A stretch of DNA of 53,916 bases from Phycisphaerae bacterium. Its GTDB lineage: Bacteria; Planctomycetota; Phycisphaerae; Phycisphaerales; Phycisphaeraceae. The position numbers were made by a program, and so were the translations under genes. The notes under the pieces were generated by a model that was given only the letters and a program-made list of their open reading frames with translations, searched no databases and was not told the DNA's origin. Shown piece by piece: positions 22,848 to 31,585 of this stretch. Within the stretch, counting starts at the first letter, position 1; each line of letters starts with the position of its first letter. The stretch covers positions 1 to 53,916 of the forward strand of contig JAUHYI010000024.1 of assembly GCA_030426385.1 (NCBI GenBank), written 5' to 3'.

Positions 22848-25700
22848 GTGAACAGAGGTCGAAACCATGTTGACTTTTGCTGCGCATTGCGATCATGCGG
22901 GGCGATTTTGCGTCGTGTCCTGAGCGGGCGAGGTGTGGTGCGTGGCCTGGCGGTGTTGGCGATAAGTATGCTGGCGGTGACTTGGTTGGCTGAACCAGTT
23001 TGGGGACGTGGGCAAAAAGATCAACGGCGGTTGATTGATTCGTTTGATTTTGAGGAACGCGATGGGCGTAATCCGAACTTTGAGGATTTGCCGCGCTATT
23101 GGTTTGTGACGGGTCGAACGGCGGGGACGCCTGATCCGAACTTCATGCAGAGGCCGGTGCACCGCGAGCTGGTCACGCGCAAGGGGTTTCCTGATTGGAA
23201 TGATGTGGGCTTTGATACCGAACGAGCGCACAGCGGTAAGCATAGTTTGCGTTTGAGTCTGGACGGCGGAAGTGCGGGCGCGTTTTTACAGATCGGTGCT
23301 TTGCCAGCGGTGCCCAGTAGTGATTACCTGATTAGTTTTCAAGTGAACACGACTGAACTGAAACACGCGCGGGCGGTGGCGGTGGCCTATCTGGTGGATA
23401 GTTGGGGCCGACGCATTGAAGAAAGCGTCACGAGTAGCGTGGCAGTGCAAACGGATAATCAATGGCAAAAAGTAAACATCAAGCTGTATGGCGATTTTGT
23501 GGACGCAGCTTGGCTGGTGATCGAATTGCAATTGCGTCAGCCTGCGTATGACCCGGACAATCCCCTGGGCAAAAAACAGATTGTGCTCAATGAGGTACAC
23601 GGATCAGCATGGTTTGATGATGTGATGATCTGGCAGTTGCCACGCGTGTTGGTGACGACACAGAGCGACGTGAATATTATTCGATCGCCGTTGAAGCCAC
23701 GGTTGTCGATGTTTGTGCGTGACCTGTCGGGTGAGCCGTTGCTGGCAGAGGTCAGCCTGTACGATGAAAACCGGACGCTGGTGGCCAACAGCACGCAGAT
23801 GGTCGGTCGTGGCTCGCCGCCTTCGTGGACGTGGGAGCCGGAACTGCCGCGTTTGGGTTGGTACCTGATCGATTTGAATGTGTACGAAACCCAGGGGGGA
23901 GTGGCGCGACGGGATCATGGAGCGTTAGCTCGATCGCTGACGACGGTGTTGTGGTTGAGTTCGGAAGCGGCACCTGCGGGGGATGACATGTCGCGGTTCA
24001 GTATTGACGCGCAGGGCGTGCCAGAAGATCAGTTGGCTTTGTTGCCGGAATTGATGCGTCAAACGCGACTGGGATCGCTGGTGCTCAGTGCCTGGGACAA
24101 AAACAGCACACGTCGAACATTGGATCAACGGCAGAATTTGATTGATGAAATTTTTCGATCACTGCCAGCCGGGGGCAAGCGTGCGACGTTGAGTTTTTAT
24201 CCGTTGCCTGAAGAGTTGTATTCTGCGGTGCAAAGCGAGGCGCAGCAGCATTTGTCGCCGTTGACATTGCTGACCGCAGCATCGGATAACTGGATGGCCT
24301 ACACGACGCCGGTATTTATGCGACATGCGCAGACGGTGCAGCGATGGCAACTGGGGCGCATTGAAGATCCGGAAGCGTTTTATCGTCAGGATTTGCAGCA
24401 CCTGTTGGACCAGTTGTTGGGAGTGTTGAGCGAACAGGCTCCCAAGCCGCAAATTGTGTTGCCTTGGAATGTGCATCAGTCGCGACGCGTGGGTCTGGAT
24501 GAATCGACAGCGGTGGCATTGGCCGTGGGGCCTGGTGTGTTGCCGGAAACGATTCCGGATTACATGCCGGAGTGGCAAGAAATACCGCGTGTGCCGACCG
24601 ATTTGCATTTGATCGAACCGCCTGCTGACCAGATGTCGCATGCCAATCGTGTGGACGATCTGGCTCGGCGTGTGTTGTATGGATGGAAAGCGTCGGCGGA
24701 TGGCTTGACCTTGCCCGCACCGTGGACACGTGTGGTCGAACGAAAAGTACGCTTGTTGCCGGACCCATTGCTGGGTGTGTTTACAACGATGGCGCAACGT
24801 TTGTCGGGGCGACGATTGGTCAATGAGATGGCGCCGATCAAAGGTGTGCGTTGCATGATTTTTGATGGGCCACGCGGAGGTATGTTGGCGGTGTGGAGTG
24901 AAAGCGCCGACGCGGATGAATCGTTGGTGCGGATGTGGTTGGGCGATGCGCCTGAGATGATCGATGTCTGGGGGAATCGTCAGCCGGTGGCGATGGTCAA
25001 TGGTAAACACGAATTACGAGTCACGCGGACGCCGATTTTTGTGGAGGGTGTTGATACGGAGTTGGCCATGTTCCGCGCGATGTTTGCATTGAACCCATCG
25101 TTTATCGAATCGATTCACGCTCCGCAGAAAGCCATGATCACCTTACGCAATCCGTGGGACCGAACGATCAGCGGCAAAATGACAATCACGCAGCCTGAAA
25201 AGTGGTACATCGAACCGCGCAACAATATCTTTTCAATCGCATCGGGGGAAACAGCGGAATTGCCAATCACGGTGATGTTTCCGATCTCCGAGGTAGCAGG
25301 CGAGAAGCGATTCGAAGCGCGATTTGATTTTGTGGCCGAAGAAAAATATCAGGTTGATCTGGGCGTGCCGATGACGCTGGGCTTGGAAGGGATCGATCTG
25401 GATGCGACGTTGACAGTGGATCGCGATGAAGCAACGGGCATCGTGACGGCGAAAGTTTCAGCGATGGTGATGAACGAAGGGACTGAGCCGGTGTCTTTGT
25501 TTGCGTTTGCCTATGTACCGGGTAAGCCACGCCAACGGCATATCATCACGGAACTACGGCCCGGTCAATCGGTGTTACGACGGTTTATATTTCCAGATGT
25601 GGCGGATGTGATATTCGATCAGTTCGTGCGTGTGGGATTGACGCAGACCGAAGGCGAAGCGGTGTTGAATAAGCGATTGTCGATTGAATCGCCGAACTAG
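22848..25700 (+). CDS. Large hypothetical exported protein with CBM-like N-terminal domain
   Basis: About 950 residues, no full-length family recognised. A hydrophobic signal region (GLAVLAISMLAVTWLAEPVWG) is near the start. About residues 60-260 look like a carbohydrate-binding-type jelly roll (SFDFEERDGRNPNFEDLPRYW, AHSGKHSLRLSLDGG, WQKVNIKLYGDF, HGSAWFDDVMIWQLP). The middle has alternating strands and helices as in a glycosidase-like barrel, but I could not assign catalytic acids. The C-terminal part is Ig-like (MTITQPEKWYIEPRNN, VPMTLGLEGIDLDATLTVD). Likely a periplasmic or surface glycan-handling protein. The frame opens with GTG at 22848; a GTG just before the signal region (about 22934) may be the real start. 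Confidence 0.7.
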   Translation: MNRGRNHVDFCCALRSCGAILRRVLSGRGVVRGLAVLAISMLAVTWLAEPVWGRGQKDQRRLIDSFDFEERDGRNPNFEDLPRYWFVTGRTAGTPDPNFMQRPVHRELVTRKGFPDWNDVGFDTERAHSGKHSLRLSLDGGSAGAFLQIGALPAVPSSDYLISFQVNTTELKHARAVAVAYLVDSWGRRIEESVTSSVAVQTDNQWQKVNIKLYGDFVDAAWLVIELQLRQPAYDPDNPLGKKQIVLNEVHGSAWFDDVMIWQLPRVLVTTQSDVNIIRSPLKPRLSMFVRDLSGEPLLAEVSLYDENRTLVANSTQMVGRGSPPSWTWEPELPRLGWYLIDLNVYETQGGVARRDHGALARSLTTVLWLSSEAAPAGDDMSRFSIDAQGVPEDQLALLPELMRQTRLGSLVLSAWDKNSTRRTLDQRQNLIDEIFRSLPAGGKRATLSFYPLPEELYSAVQSEAQQHLSPLTLLTAASDNWMAYTTPVFMRHAQTVQRWQLGRIEDPEAFYRQDLQHLLDQLLGVLSEQAPKPQIVLPWNVHQSRRVGLDESTAVALAVGPGVLPETIPDYMPEWQEIPRVPTDLHLIEPPADQMSHANRVDDLARRVLYGWKASADGLTLPAPWTRVVERKVRLLPDPLLGVFTTMAQRLSGRRLVNEMAPIKGVRCMIFDGPRGGMLAVWSESADADESLVRMWLGDAPEMIDVWGNRQPVAMVNGKHELRVTRTPIFVEGVDTELAMFRAMFALNPSFIESIHAPQKAMITLRNPWDRTISGKMTITQPEKWYIEPRNNIFSIASGETAELPITVMFPISEVAGEKRFEARFDFVAEEKYQVDLGVPMTLGLEGIDLDATLTVDRDEATGIVTAKVSAMVMNEGTEPVSLFAFAYVPGKPRQRHIITELRPGQSVLRRFIFPDVADVIFDQFVRVGLTQTEGEAVLNKRLSIESPN

Positions 25701-25710
25701 GGAGCGGGTT

Positions 25711-25741
25711 GGTTAAAAGTTAAAGGTTAAAAGTTAAAAGT
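25711..25741 (+). repeat. AAAAGTTAAAAGT low-complexity tract
   Basis: Short tandem words of GTTAAAAG/GTTAAAGG lie just after the stop codon. A similar tract overlaps the end of the ndh gene (46938-46974). No function is assigned. Confidence 0.7.
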
Positions 25742-25807
25742 GGGGCGTGGGATGGGAGGGGCAATGATAGGGGTTTAGTTGTGTGGGCAAGAGTGGGGGG
25801 GTAGGGT

Positions 25808-26743
25808 ATGGGCATGCGACTGGCGTTGATTGGCGATATTCATTTCTACCGTTTGTGGATCGCGCCGTGGCGTTTGCTGGGTAAGACGATGCTGGGGCAA
25901 ACGAATCTGTGGATGCGTCGTCGGCATCATTTTAATCCGACACTTTTAGCCCCCACGCTGGCGGCAGTCGAAGCGACGAAGCCTGATCTGTTGTTGTGTT
26001 CGGGAGATCTGACGACAACCGCGCAGCCGGGCGAGTTTACTGATGTGAAGCGAATCATGGCCGACACGATGTCGCGCATTCCAACCGTGATTGTGCCGGG
26101 GAATCACGATCGGTATTCGTTTAGCGCGACGCGATCGCGATTGATGGAACGGATGATGGGGGATGTGGTGCCGAGTGTGTTTCCGATGACGCGGAAGTTG
26201 AATGACCGGTGGTGGCTGCTGGCATTGAACTCATGTGTGCCACGCGTGTGGAGCAGTCAGGGTGCGCTGGGGCGGGCACAATTGGATGCGGCCAGTAAAT
26301 TTTTGAGCGAGCGGTCGGCGGGTGAGGGCGTGGTGGTGTTATGTCATTATCCGTTTGCAGTGCCGCCGAGTCGTCCAGCGATGAAGGCCCATCATGTGTT
26401 GGCGGATGCAGAGGCGTTGCGGGAAATATTGATGGGATGTGCGGCACGGGTGTTGATGATGCATGGCCACGTGCATCGCCCATGGTGCTGGGACGTGCGA
26501 TCAGGCGAGGCTGTGGGACCCGAAGAGTTGTCTGGAGAAAAAGTAGAGAGGATAGAGGGGAAACGTGGGGGTGGGGGGGTGACGGTGATCAATGCGGGGT
26601 CGCCGACGTTGGTGGGGCCGGCCCATCCACAAGGCCAGGGATTTTGGGTGATTGATTTGCCTGAAACGGGGACAAGGCCTGAGATTCGTCATGAAAGCCC
26701 GAAGATTGGCACGACTGCGGGTTACCGGGCGGATATGCTATAG
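25808..26743 (+). CDS. Calcineurin-like metallophosphoesterase
   Basis: Two-metal phosphoesterase of 311 residues. The metal motifs are in order: GDIH (Asp10, His12), SGDLTT, VPGNHDRYS, LCHYPF, and MHGHVHRPW. It resembles the class III nucleotide cyclic phosphodiesterase/UDP-diacylglucosamine-like hydrolases; the substrate cannot be told. Just before the last strand is an odd insertion, EKVERIEGKRGGGGVTVINAG, whose glycines are coded by a G-rich copy of the intergenic family D motif (26556-26580). ATG at 25808 or 25814 may start the gene. It lies between an exported-protein gene and glmS, with no obvious operon. Confidence 0.88.
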   Translation: MGMRLALIGDIHFYRLWIAPWRLLGKTMLGQTNLWMRRRHHFNPTLLAPTLAAVEATKPDLLLCSGDLTTTAQPGEFTDVKRIMADTMSRIPTVIVPGNHDRYSFSATRSRLMERMMGDVVPSVFPMTRKLNDRWWLLALNSCVPRVWSSQGALGRAQLDAASKFLSERSAGEGVVVLCHYPFAVPPSRPAMKAHHVLADAEALREILMGCAARVLMMHGHVHRPWCWDVRSGEAVGPEELSGEKVERIEGKRGGGGVTVINAGSPTLVGPAHPQGQGFWVIDLPETGTRPEIRHESPKIGTTAGYRADML

Positions 26744-26869
26744 GACGTCATAATAACTGGGGCTTATCCGTGAGTTAGCGAGAGTAAACGGCCGATGGAT
26801 GACGTATCTGTCGTTAATAACGTTTCAAGTTACGTTTCAAAGTGACGCGAGTCAGCAGGAGAATTGTGT

Positions 26870-28789
26870 ATGTGTGGAATCGTGGCATATGTCGGAAACA
26901 AACAGGTCACATCATTGCTGATCGAAGGTCTCAAGCGTTTGGAATATCGAGGTTACGACTCGGCGGGCATTGCGGTGATGCGTACGCCTGAGGGCGCAAC
27001 GATGGAGACGCCGGGCGAGATCACGATGTGTCGAAGCGTGGGGCGGGTGAGCGTATTGCAATCGCGTGTGGAAAAGGAGCCGGAAAAGTATCAGGGCTCT
27101 TTGGGTATCGCACACACGCGTTGGGCCACGCATGGCAAGGTGACCGAAGCGAATGCGCATCCGCACATCGGCAAGACCAAAGACGGTCACACGATCACAC
27201 TGGTTCACAATGGAACGATCGAAAACTATGCCACGTTGCGCACATATCTGGAAAAGCGAGGGCATACATTTTATGGCGAGTCGGACACGGAAGTGTTGAC
27301 GAAATTAATCGCGGAATTGTACGACGGCAATCTGGAACGAACGGTACAAAAAACCTTGCAGGAAATCACCGGCGCCTATGCCATTGCGGTGATTTGTGAT
27401 CGAGAGCCGCATACGTTGGTGGCTGCGCGTAAGGGCAGTCCGTTGATCATTGGGATTGCGGAGCACGCGTATATCGTGGCATCGGATCAGTCAGCGATCG
27501 TGTCGCACACAACGCAGGTGATTCATCTGGATGATTATCAGGTCGCGCGTTTGTGCGCGGGCCCCAGCGATCGAAAGAAAACGGTAGTGGGTGAGCCTTG
27601 GTCGGTTGATTTTCGCACGACGACGTTGGAAAACGAAGAGGTCACGCAGGAGATTCAGGAACTGGAACTGGATCTTCAGGAAATCGAATTGGCGGGCTAT
27701 GAGCATTACATGCTCAAGGAAATTATGCAGCAGCCGGACTCGATTCGTACGTGTCTTAACGGCCGGATCGACAAGCGCGAAGGACGCGTGGTGTTGGGGG
27801 GATTGACGAATCTGGCCAAGGAACTGGTGCGGGCGCGGAAGTTTATATTGACTGCCCAGGGCACGGCGTATCATGCGGCGCTGATCGGCGAATACCTGTT
27901 GGAAGAGTTGGCGAAGATTCCATGCGAATGCGAATATGCGTCGGAATTTCGCTATCGCAATCCCATCATCGAAGACGGCACCGTCGTGCTGGCGGTGAGC
28001 CAGTCGGGCGAGACGAGCGACACGTTGGAAGCATTGCGCGAAGCCAAAGACCGAGGCGCGACGGCCCTGGGCGTGGTGAATGTGGTGGGGTCCACGATGT
28101 CACGAGAGACAGATGCGGGTGTGTATTTGCGAGTCGGCCCTGAAATTGGTGTGGCGTCGACCAAAGCGTTTATTGGCCAGGTGACGGTGTTGACCATGAT
28201 CGCGTTGTTCGTGGGGCGTCGGCGTTTTCTATCGAAGGATCTGGTGTCGCGTTACCTGGATGAACTGGATCAGGTGCCCGAGTTTGTAGCCCAGATTGTG
28301 AAACAGACCGATGCGATTAAGGCATGCGTCGAACAAGTGGTCGATCGTGATAACTGGCTGTTTTTGGGACGCGGGTATAACTATCCGGTGGCCCTGGAAG
28401 GCGCGCTGAAATTGAAAGAGATCAGCTACATCCATGCCGAGGGCATGCCCGCCGCCGAAATGAAACATGGACCGATCGCGCTGATTGATGAAGGCATGCC
28501 GGTGGTTTTTCTGGCCACGCAAGGCAGTCAATACGACAAAGTGATATCGAACATCGAAGAAGTCAAAGCGCGAGGCGGACGAATCATCGCCGTGGCGACC
28601 GAAGGCGATACGAATATCGAACGATATACCGATGATGGATTTGTGTTCTGGGTGCCATCGATTTCCGAACCGTTGCAGCCGTTACTGACGACGGTGCCGT
28701 TGCAGTTGTTGGCGTATCACGCGGCGCAGTTGCGTGGCCTTGACGTGGATAAGCCGCGTAATCTGGCCAAGAGCGTGACGGTGGAATGA
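26870..28789 (+). CDS. glmS: Glucosamine-6-phosphate synthase (isomerizing)
   Basis: GlmS makes glucosamine 6-phosphate from fructose 6-phosphate and glutamine, the first step to UDP-GlcNAc for peptidoglycan and lipid A. 639 residues. The start is ATG at 26870: AGGAG lies 8 bases upstream, and it puts the catalytic Cys right after Met (MCGIVAYVG), as needed for the Ntn glutaminase domain; a TTG 6 bp upstream would disrupt this. The class II glutaminase domain (SLGIAHTRWATHG, SDTEVLTKLI) is followed by two SIS isomerase domains (SQSGETSDTLEALREAKDRG, ISYIHAEGMPAAEMKHGPIALID) and the C-terminal KSVTVE. No glmS ribozyme was recognised upstream. Confidence 0.97.
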   Translation: MCGIVAYVGNKQVTSLLIEGLKRLEYRGYDSAGIAVMRTPEGATMETPGEITMCRSVGRVSVLQSRVEKEPEKYQGSLGIAHTRWATHGKVTEANAHPHIGKTKDGHTITLVHNGTIENYATLRTYLEKRGHTFYGESDTEVLTKLIAELYDGNLERTVQKTLQEITGAYAIAVICDREPHTLVAARKGSPLIIGIAEHAYIVASDQSAIVSHTTQVIHLDDYQVARLCAGPSDRKKTVVGEPWSVDFRTTTLENEEVTQEIQELELDLQEIELAGYEHYMLKEIMQQPDSIRTCLNGRIDKREGRVVLGGLTNLAKELVRARKFILTAQGTAYHAALIGEYLLEELAKIPCECEYASEFRYRNPIIEDGTVVLAVSQSGETSDTLEALREAKDRGATALGVVNVVGSTMSRETDAGVYLRVGPEIGVASTKAFIGQVTVLTMIALFVGRRRFLSKDLVSRYLDELDQVPEFVAQIVKQTDAIKACVEQVVDRDNWLFLGRGYNYPVALEGALKLKEISYIHAEGMPAAEMKHGPIALIDEGMPVVFLATQGSQYDKVISNIEEVKARGGRIIAVATEGDTNIERYTDDGFVFWVPSISEPLQPLLTTVPLQLLAYHAAQLRGLDVDKPRNLAKSVTVE

Positions 28790-28977
28790 TTCGAGATGAG
28801 TGAAAATGAATGGAAATGATTCAGACGCCAGCGTTGATGGGCAGCCAGATGATGTGGCTGGACGGATGCGGGCGTAATGAATATTGATTGCGAAACGGCC
28901 GAATTGGAACGGGCGCGGTTTTTTTACCTTGCTACAATGTGGCCATGTTTCACCGAACCAACATGAGGAATCGATCC

Positions 28978-29538
28978 ATGCGAACGCGTCAGCGTGCCGG
29001 TCTATTGGGCTTGATTACGACGACTAAAATGATGTCGGCATCCGTGATGGTAACGATGTTGATGACATTGTTGATGACATTGCTGGGAGGTTGTTCGTTG
29101 TATGTGAACATCCCGCGTCAGGCAGGCGATGTCGCACGACATGATCCGAATATGGTGGCGGTGGGTGAAGCCGAAGAAGTGGCGTTGCGTTACCTGATGA
29201 ATGATCGTCCGATGAAGCAGCCGGTGCAGATCGTGTTGCCCGCCGAGACTTCACCGGAAACCTATCAGGCGATGATGCCACAGATTGGTGAGTTGGCGAC
29301 GTATAACCTGGACGGCGAACGCGAAGACATGCCGACGTTGAAAGTCGAACGCGTGTTGATTCGTCATCCACTGGCAGAGCTTGATGTGATGCGTCCTGCG
29401 TTTATCGATGAGCCGTTGGGCCCGACGGAAATGGTGACGGTTTATATGAAGTGGAAACCATTTTCGGGTTGGCGTGTGGAACGGTTGCGCGTGTGGCGTT
29501 TGAATGCGGGGCAGGGGCGAGCCACACAATCGTATTGA
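28978..29538 (+). CDS. Hypothetical lipoprotein
   Basis: 186 residues from the ATG at 28978, which has AGGAA seven bases upstream. The leader MRTRQRAGLLGLITTTKMMS... runs into a hydrophobic Met/Leu/Thr-rich segment and a lipobox LGGCS (Cys at about 39). The mature part is beta-rich (VQIVLPAETSPETYQAMMPQIGELATYNL, VTVYMKWKPFSGWRVERLRVWRL) with a conserved look but no family I can name. The leader contains imperfect repeats (ATGTTGATGACATTGTTGATG). TACAAT at 28933-28938 could be a -10 box. The neighbours glmS and a sugar isomerase suggest nothing specific. Confidence 0.7.
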   Translation: MRTRQRAGLLGLITTTKMMSASVMVTMLMTLLMTLLGGCSLYVNIPRQAGDVARHDPNMVAVGEAEEVALRYLMNDRPMKQPVQIVLPAETSPETYQAMMPQIGELATYNLDGEREDMPTLKVERVLIRHPLAELDVMRPAFIDEPLGPTEMVTVYMKWKPFSGWRVERLRVWRLNAGQGRATQSY

Positions 29539-29651
29539 GTGAACAAGTGGTTATCAAAATTGTGTTGATGGCTGATAGCTGAGATTTCGTGTTTAGTTGG
29601 TGTTTAAGTGAGTGCTTAAGTACAAACGAAAGTAATTGAAAAGGAATTGAC

Positions 29652-30536
29652 ATGGCGGTTACCCCGTGGTTGTTGAGTGCGTTTGCCGATGAGGCTGGAG
29701 CAGAGATCGAAGAACAGATTGCAGGCTTGACCAAAGCCGGGATGTCGCATGTGGATTTGCGTGCGGTGAGTTCGCATAACATTTCCAATGTGCCTGAAGA
29801 TGTGGCCAAGGACGCGAAAGCGAAATTGGACGCTGCAGGTATCACGGTGGCCATGTTCGGTTCGCCGATCGGCAAGATCGATCTGAGTGATGATTTTGGC
29901 ATCGATCAACAGCGCATGGAACACTTGGCCAAGATGAAAGACATCTTCGGTTGCAATGCGGTGCGCATGTTCAGCTATTACGACAAGGATGGGAAGCTGT
30001 CAGCGGATGAACGAAAGACGAAATCGCTGGATTGGCTCAAGCAATTGCGTGACCAGGCTGGAAAGCTGGGGCTGGTGCTGTATCACGAAAATGAGCGGGG
30101 CATTTTTGGTGGGCCGTGTGCAAACAATCGGGTAATCGCGGATGAATTGCGTGACGGTGATGTATTCAAAATGATTTTCGATTTTGATAACTACAACCAG
30201 GAAAACGAAGACGTCTGGGAAACATGGCAGCAGTTAAAAAATGTGACTGATGCATTTCATTTCAAAGATTCGACCGCACCGCCGGAGCCGATGCACGTGC
30301 CGTTGGGCGAAGGCAATGGTCAGGTTGAGCGAATTTTGAAAGACGCGATTGCAATCGGCTGGAGTGGTCCTGCGTCCGTCGAGCCGCACTTGTCGCACTC
30401 GAAGGCTGTGATGGCGACCGGCCCAAGCGGTGCCTCGAATCAGGCGTTGTCAGAGATGACGCCTGCCGAAACATTTGAGATCGCAACCAATGCGACCAAA
30501 GCGCTTTTGGCGAAAATTGATGTGCCTTGGCGATGA
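29652..30536 (+). CDS. Sugar phosphate isomerase/epimerase family protein (TIM barrel)
   Basis: 294-residue xylose-isomerase-like/AP-endonuclease-2-type barrel. Seen: WLLSAFADEAGAEIEEQIAGLTKAGMSHVDLR (first strand and helix), VRMFSYYD, LVLYHENERGIFGG (metal-binding Glu), FKMIFDFDNYNQ (Asp), FHFKDSTAPPEPMHVPLGEGNGQVERIL (the LGEG-type motif), and ASVEPHLSHS. These carry the usual Glu/Asp/His/Glu metal ligands. Members convert ketoses, tagatose or inosose derivatives; planctomycetes hold many copies. AAGGA lies 9 bases before ATG. An inverted repeat, TTAAG...CTTAA (29604-29619), is 30 bp upstream and might be an operator. Confidence 0.88.
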   Translation: MAVTPWLLSAFADEAGAEIEEQIAGLTKAGMSHVDLRAVSSHNISNVPEDVAKDAKAKLDAAGITVAMFGSPIGKIDLSDDFGIDQQRMEHLAKMKDIFGCNAVRMFSYYDKDGKLSADERKTKSLDWLKQLRDQAGKLGLVLYHENERGIFGGPCANNRVIADELRDGDVFKMIFDFDNYNQENEDVWETWQQLKNVTDAFHFKDSTAPPEPMHVPLGEGNGQVERILKDAIAIGWSGPASVEPHLSHSKAVMATGPSGASNQALSEMTPAETFEIATNATKALLAKIDVPWR

Positions 30537-30701
30537 TAGGTTGAGTAAGTCGGTAGCTTAGATGGTGTGCTTAGATAGATTCATCGTTCGGTAGCTATCG
30601 TTGTCGTGAATCGTGCCCCCTCCCCACAATCGTTGTGCGGTGGTGTGGGAGGTAGGGATTAGCCCGTGAAAATGTGGTGGGGTAATGGAAAGGATTCCGT
30701 G

Positions 30702-31241
30702 ATGAGAAATCGACTGGCTGGTTACCTGGGGTTGGCGCTGACATTGGGCTTGATGTTGGTTGGGACGATGACGGTGTTGGCCCAGAATCAGGGCGACCCG
30801 GAGTCGGTGATGGATTCCATGTCGGAATCGATCGATAACAGTCCGTTGGTCGAACCGACGGTACGGCCTGGTGCCGCGGTGAATGATGATGTGTCGTTCC
30901 AGCCCGACCCGCGTGTGTTGGGTGTGGCACCGGGCGGTCCAACACCGACGTTGCGACGTGAAGGTGAATTCATCATCAATCGACGTGGCCGACTGATTCG
31001 TGCCACAGGCGCGGGTCTCACGTATATGTTTGCCTTTGATGCCGATGAGAAATCATCGCCTGAGGCGCCGATGTTTATCATGCCTTGCCAACATTTGCAG
31101 AGCATGGAGTCGATGGTGCGCGAACGTGGCGACAAGGTGGTGTTCCAACTGTCGGGCCAGATTTTCACCTATCGCGGTGCGAATTATGTCTTGCCGACGA
31201 TGTGGAAACTATCGATCGATCGCGGGAACTTGCAACGGTGA
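30702..31241 (+). CDS. Hypothetical secreted protein
   Basis: 179 residues from the ATG at 30702, which has AAAGGA seven bases upstream; an earlier in-frame ATG at 30666 lacks this. The signal peptide is MRNRLAGYLGLALTLGLMLVGTMTVLAQ with cleavage likely after LAQ. The mature part has an acidic, Met/Ser-rich start (GDPESVMDSMSESIDNS) and then a compact beta-strand domain (GEFIINRRGRLIRATGAGLTYMFAFDAD, DKVVFQLSGQIFTYRGANYVLPTMWKL). The GEFIINRRGRL pattern recurs in planctomycete exported proteins, as far as I recall, but I cannot name the family. Confidence 0.7.
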   Translation: MRNRLAGYLGLALTLGLMLVGTMTVLAQNQGDPESVMDSMSESIDNSPLVEPTVRPGAAVNDDVSFQPDPRVLGVAPGGPTPTLRREGEFIINRRGRLIRATGAGLTYMFAFDADEKSSPEAPMFIMPCQHLQSMESMVRERGDKVVFQLSGQIFTYRGANYVLPTMWKLSIDRGNLQR

Positions 31242-31410
31242 TTTCCCGTTAGCGTGTCTTGCACAATTTGTGACTGTATGGCAACCGGGGCTGACCGCTC
31301 AAGCGGTCAGCCCAGCTAACGCGCGCGGATTTTTAGGTGGGATAGGGATAGAAAAGAAGTCAATAAAAGCGAGATGTGCGCAACTCGTGCGTTCCAACGC
31401 CACGTTTGGC

Positions 31411-31439
31411 GTTTAGCGGGAGCGGCGCAGCCGCCCGTG
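31411..31439 (+). repeat. Dispersed palindrome, family C
   Basis: Reads GTTTAGCGGGAGCGGCGCAG then CCGCCCGTG. It is a 29-bp match, inverted, to the copy at 6936-6964. Confidence 0.8.
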
Positions 31440-31523
31440 GGCGCGGTGTGGGGGGCGTGTGTGGGGCGCAAGGGGTGGGCAGTGGGTGGGCAATGTGGGG
31501 GGGGCATGTGGGGGGGCAAACGT

Positions 31524-31549
31524 GGGACGCTGCGCGTCTCCCGCTAAAC
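31524..31549 (-). repeat. Dispersed palindrome, family C
   Basis: On the minus strand it starts GTTTAGCGGGAGACGCGCAG and ends CGTCCC. It sits 37 bp from the methyltransferase stop and faces the copy at 31411. Confidence 0.75.
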
Positions 31550-31585
31550 GCTAAACGTGGGCTTGGTATGCGTTGCAATAGCCGG

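Larger units (their letters stand above)
31242..31585. other. 344-bp gap with hairpins and G tracts, no gene
   Basis: Between two convergent genes. It holds a perfect 11-bp hairpin, GGGCTGACCGC-TCAA-GCGGTCAGCCC (31288-31313), with GTGATTTCCCGTTAGC before and GCTAACGCGCGCG after, as in family B. Two family C palindromes lie at 31411-31439 and 31524-31549 in opposite orientation. G-rich tracts are at about 31440-31520. No T run follows the perfect hairpin, so it is not a simple terminator. Confidence 0.75.

Noticed and set aside
24159..25010. 283-codon antisense frame within the 950-residue protein gene
   Set aside because: His/Arg/Gln-rich composition typical of a shadow frame; the plus-strand protein is coherent.
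26864..26869. TTG start for glmS
   Set aside because: GlmS needs Cys as residue 2 after Met; the ATG at 26870 gives that and has AGGAG at the right distance.
31288..31313. Intrinsic terminator after the secreted-protein gene
   Set aside because: The hairpin is perfect but no T run follows, and its flanks match the family B repeat.
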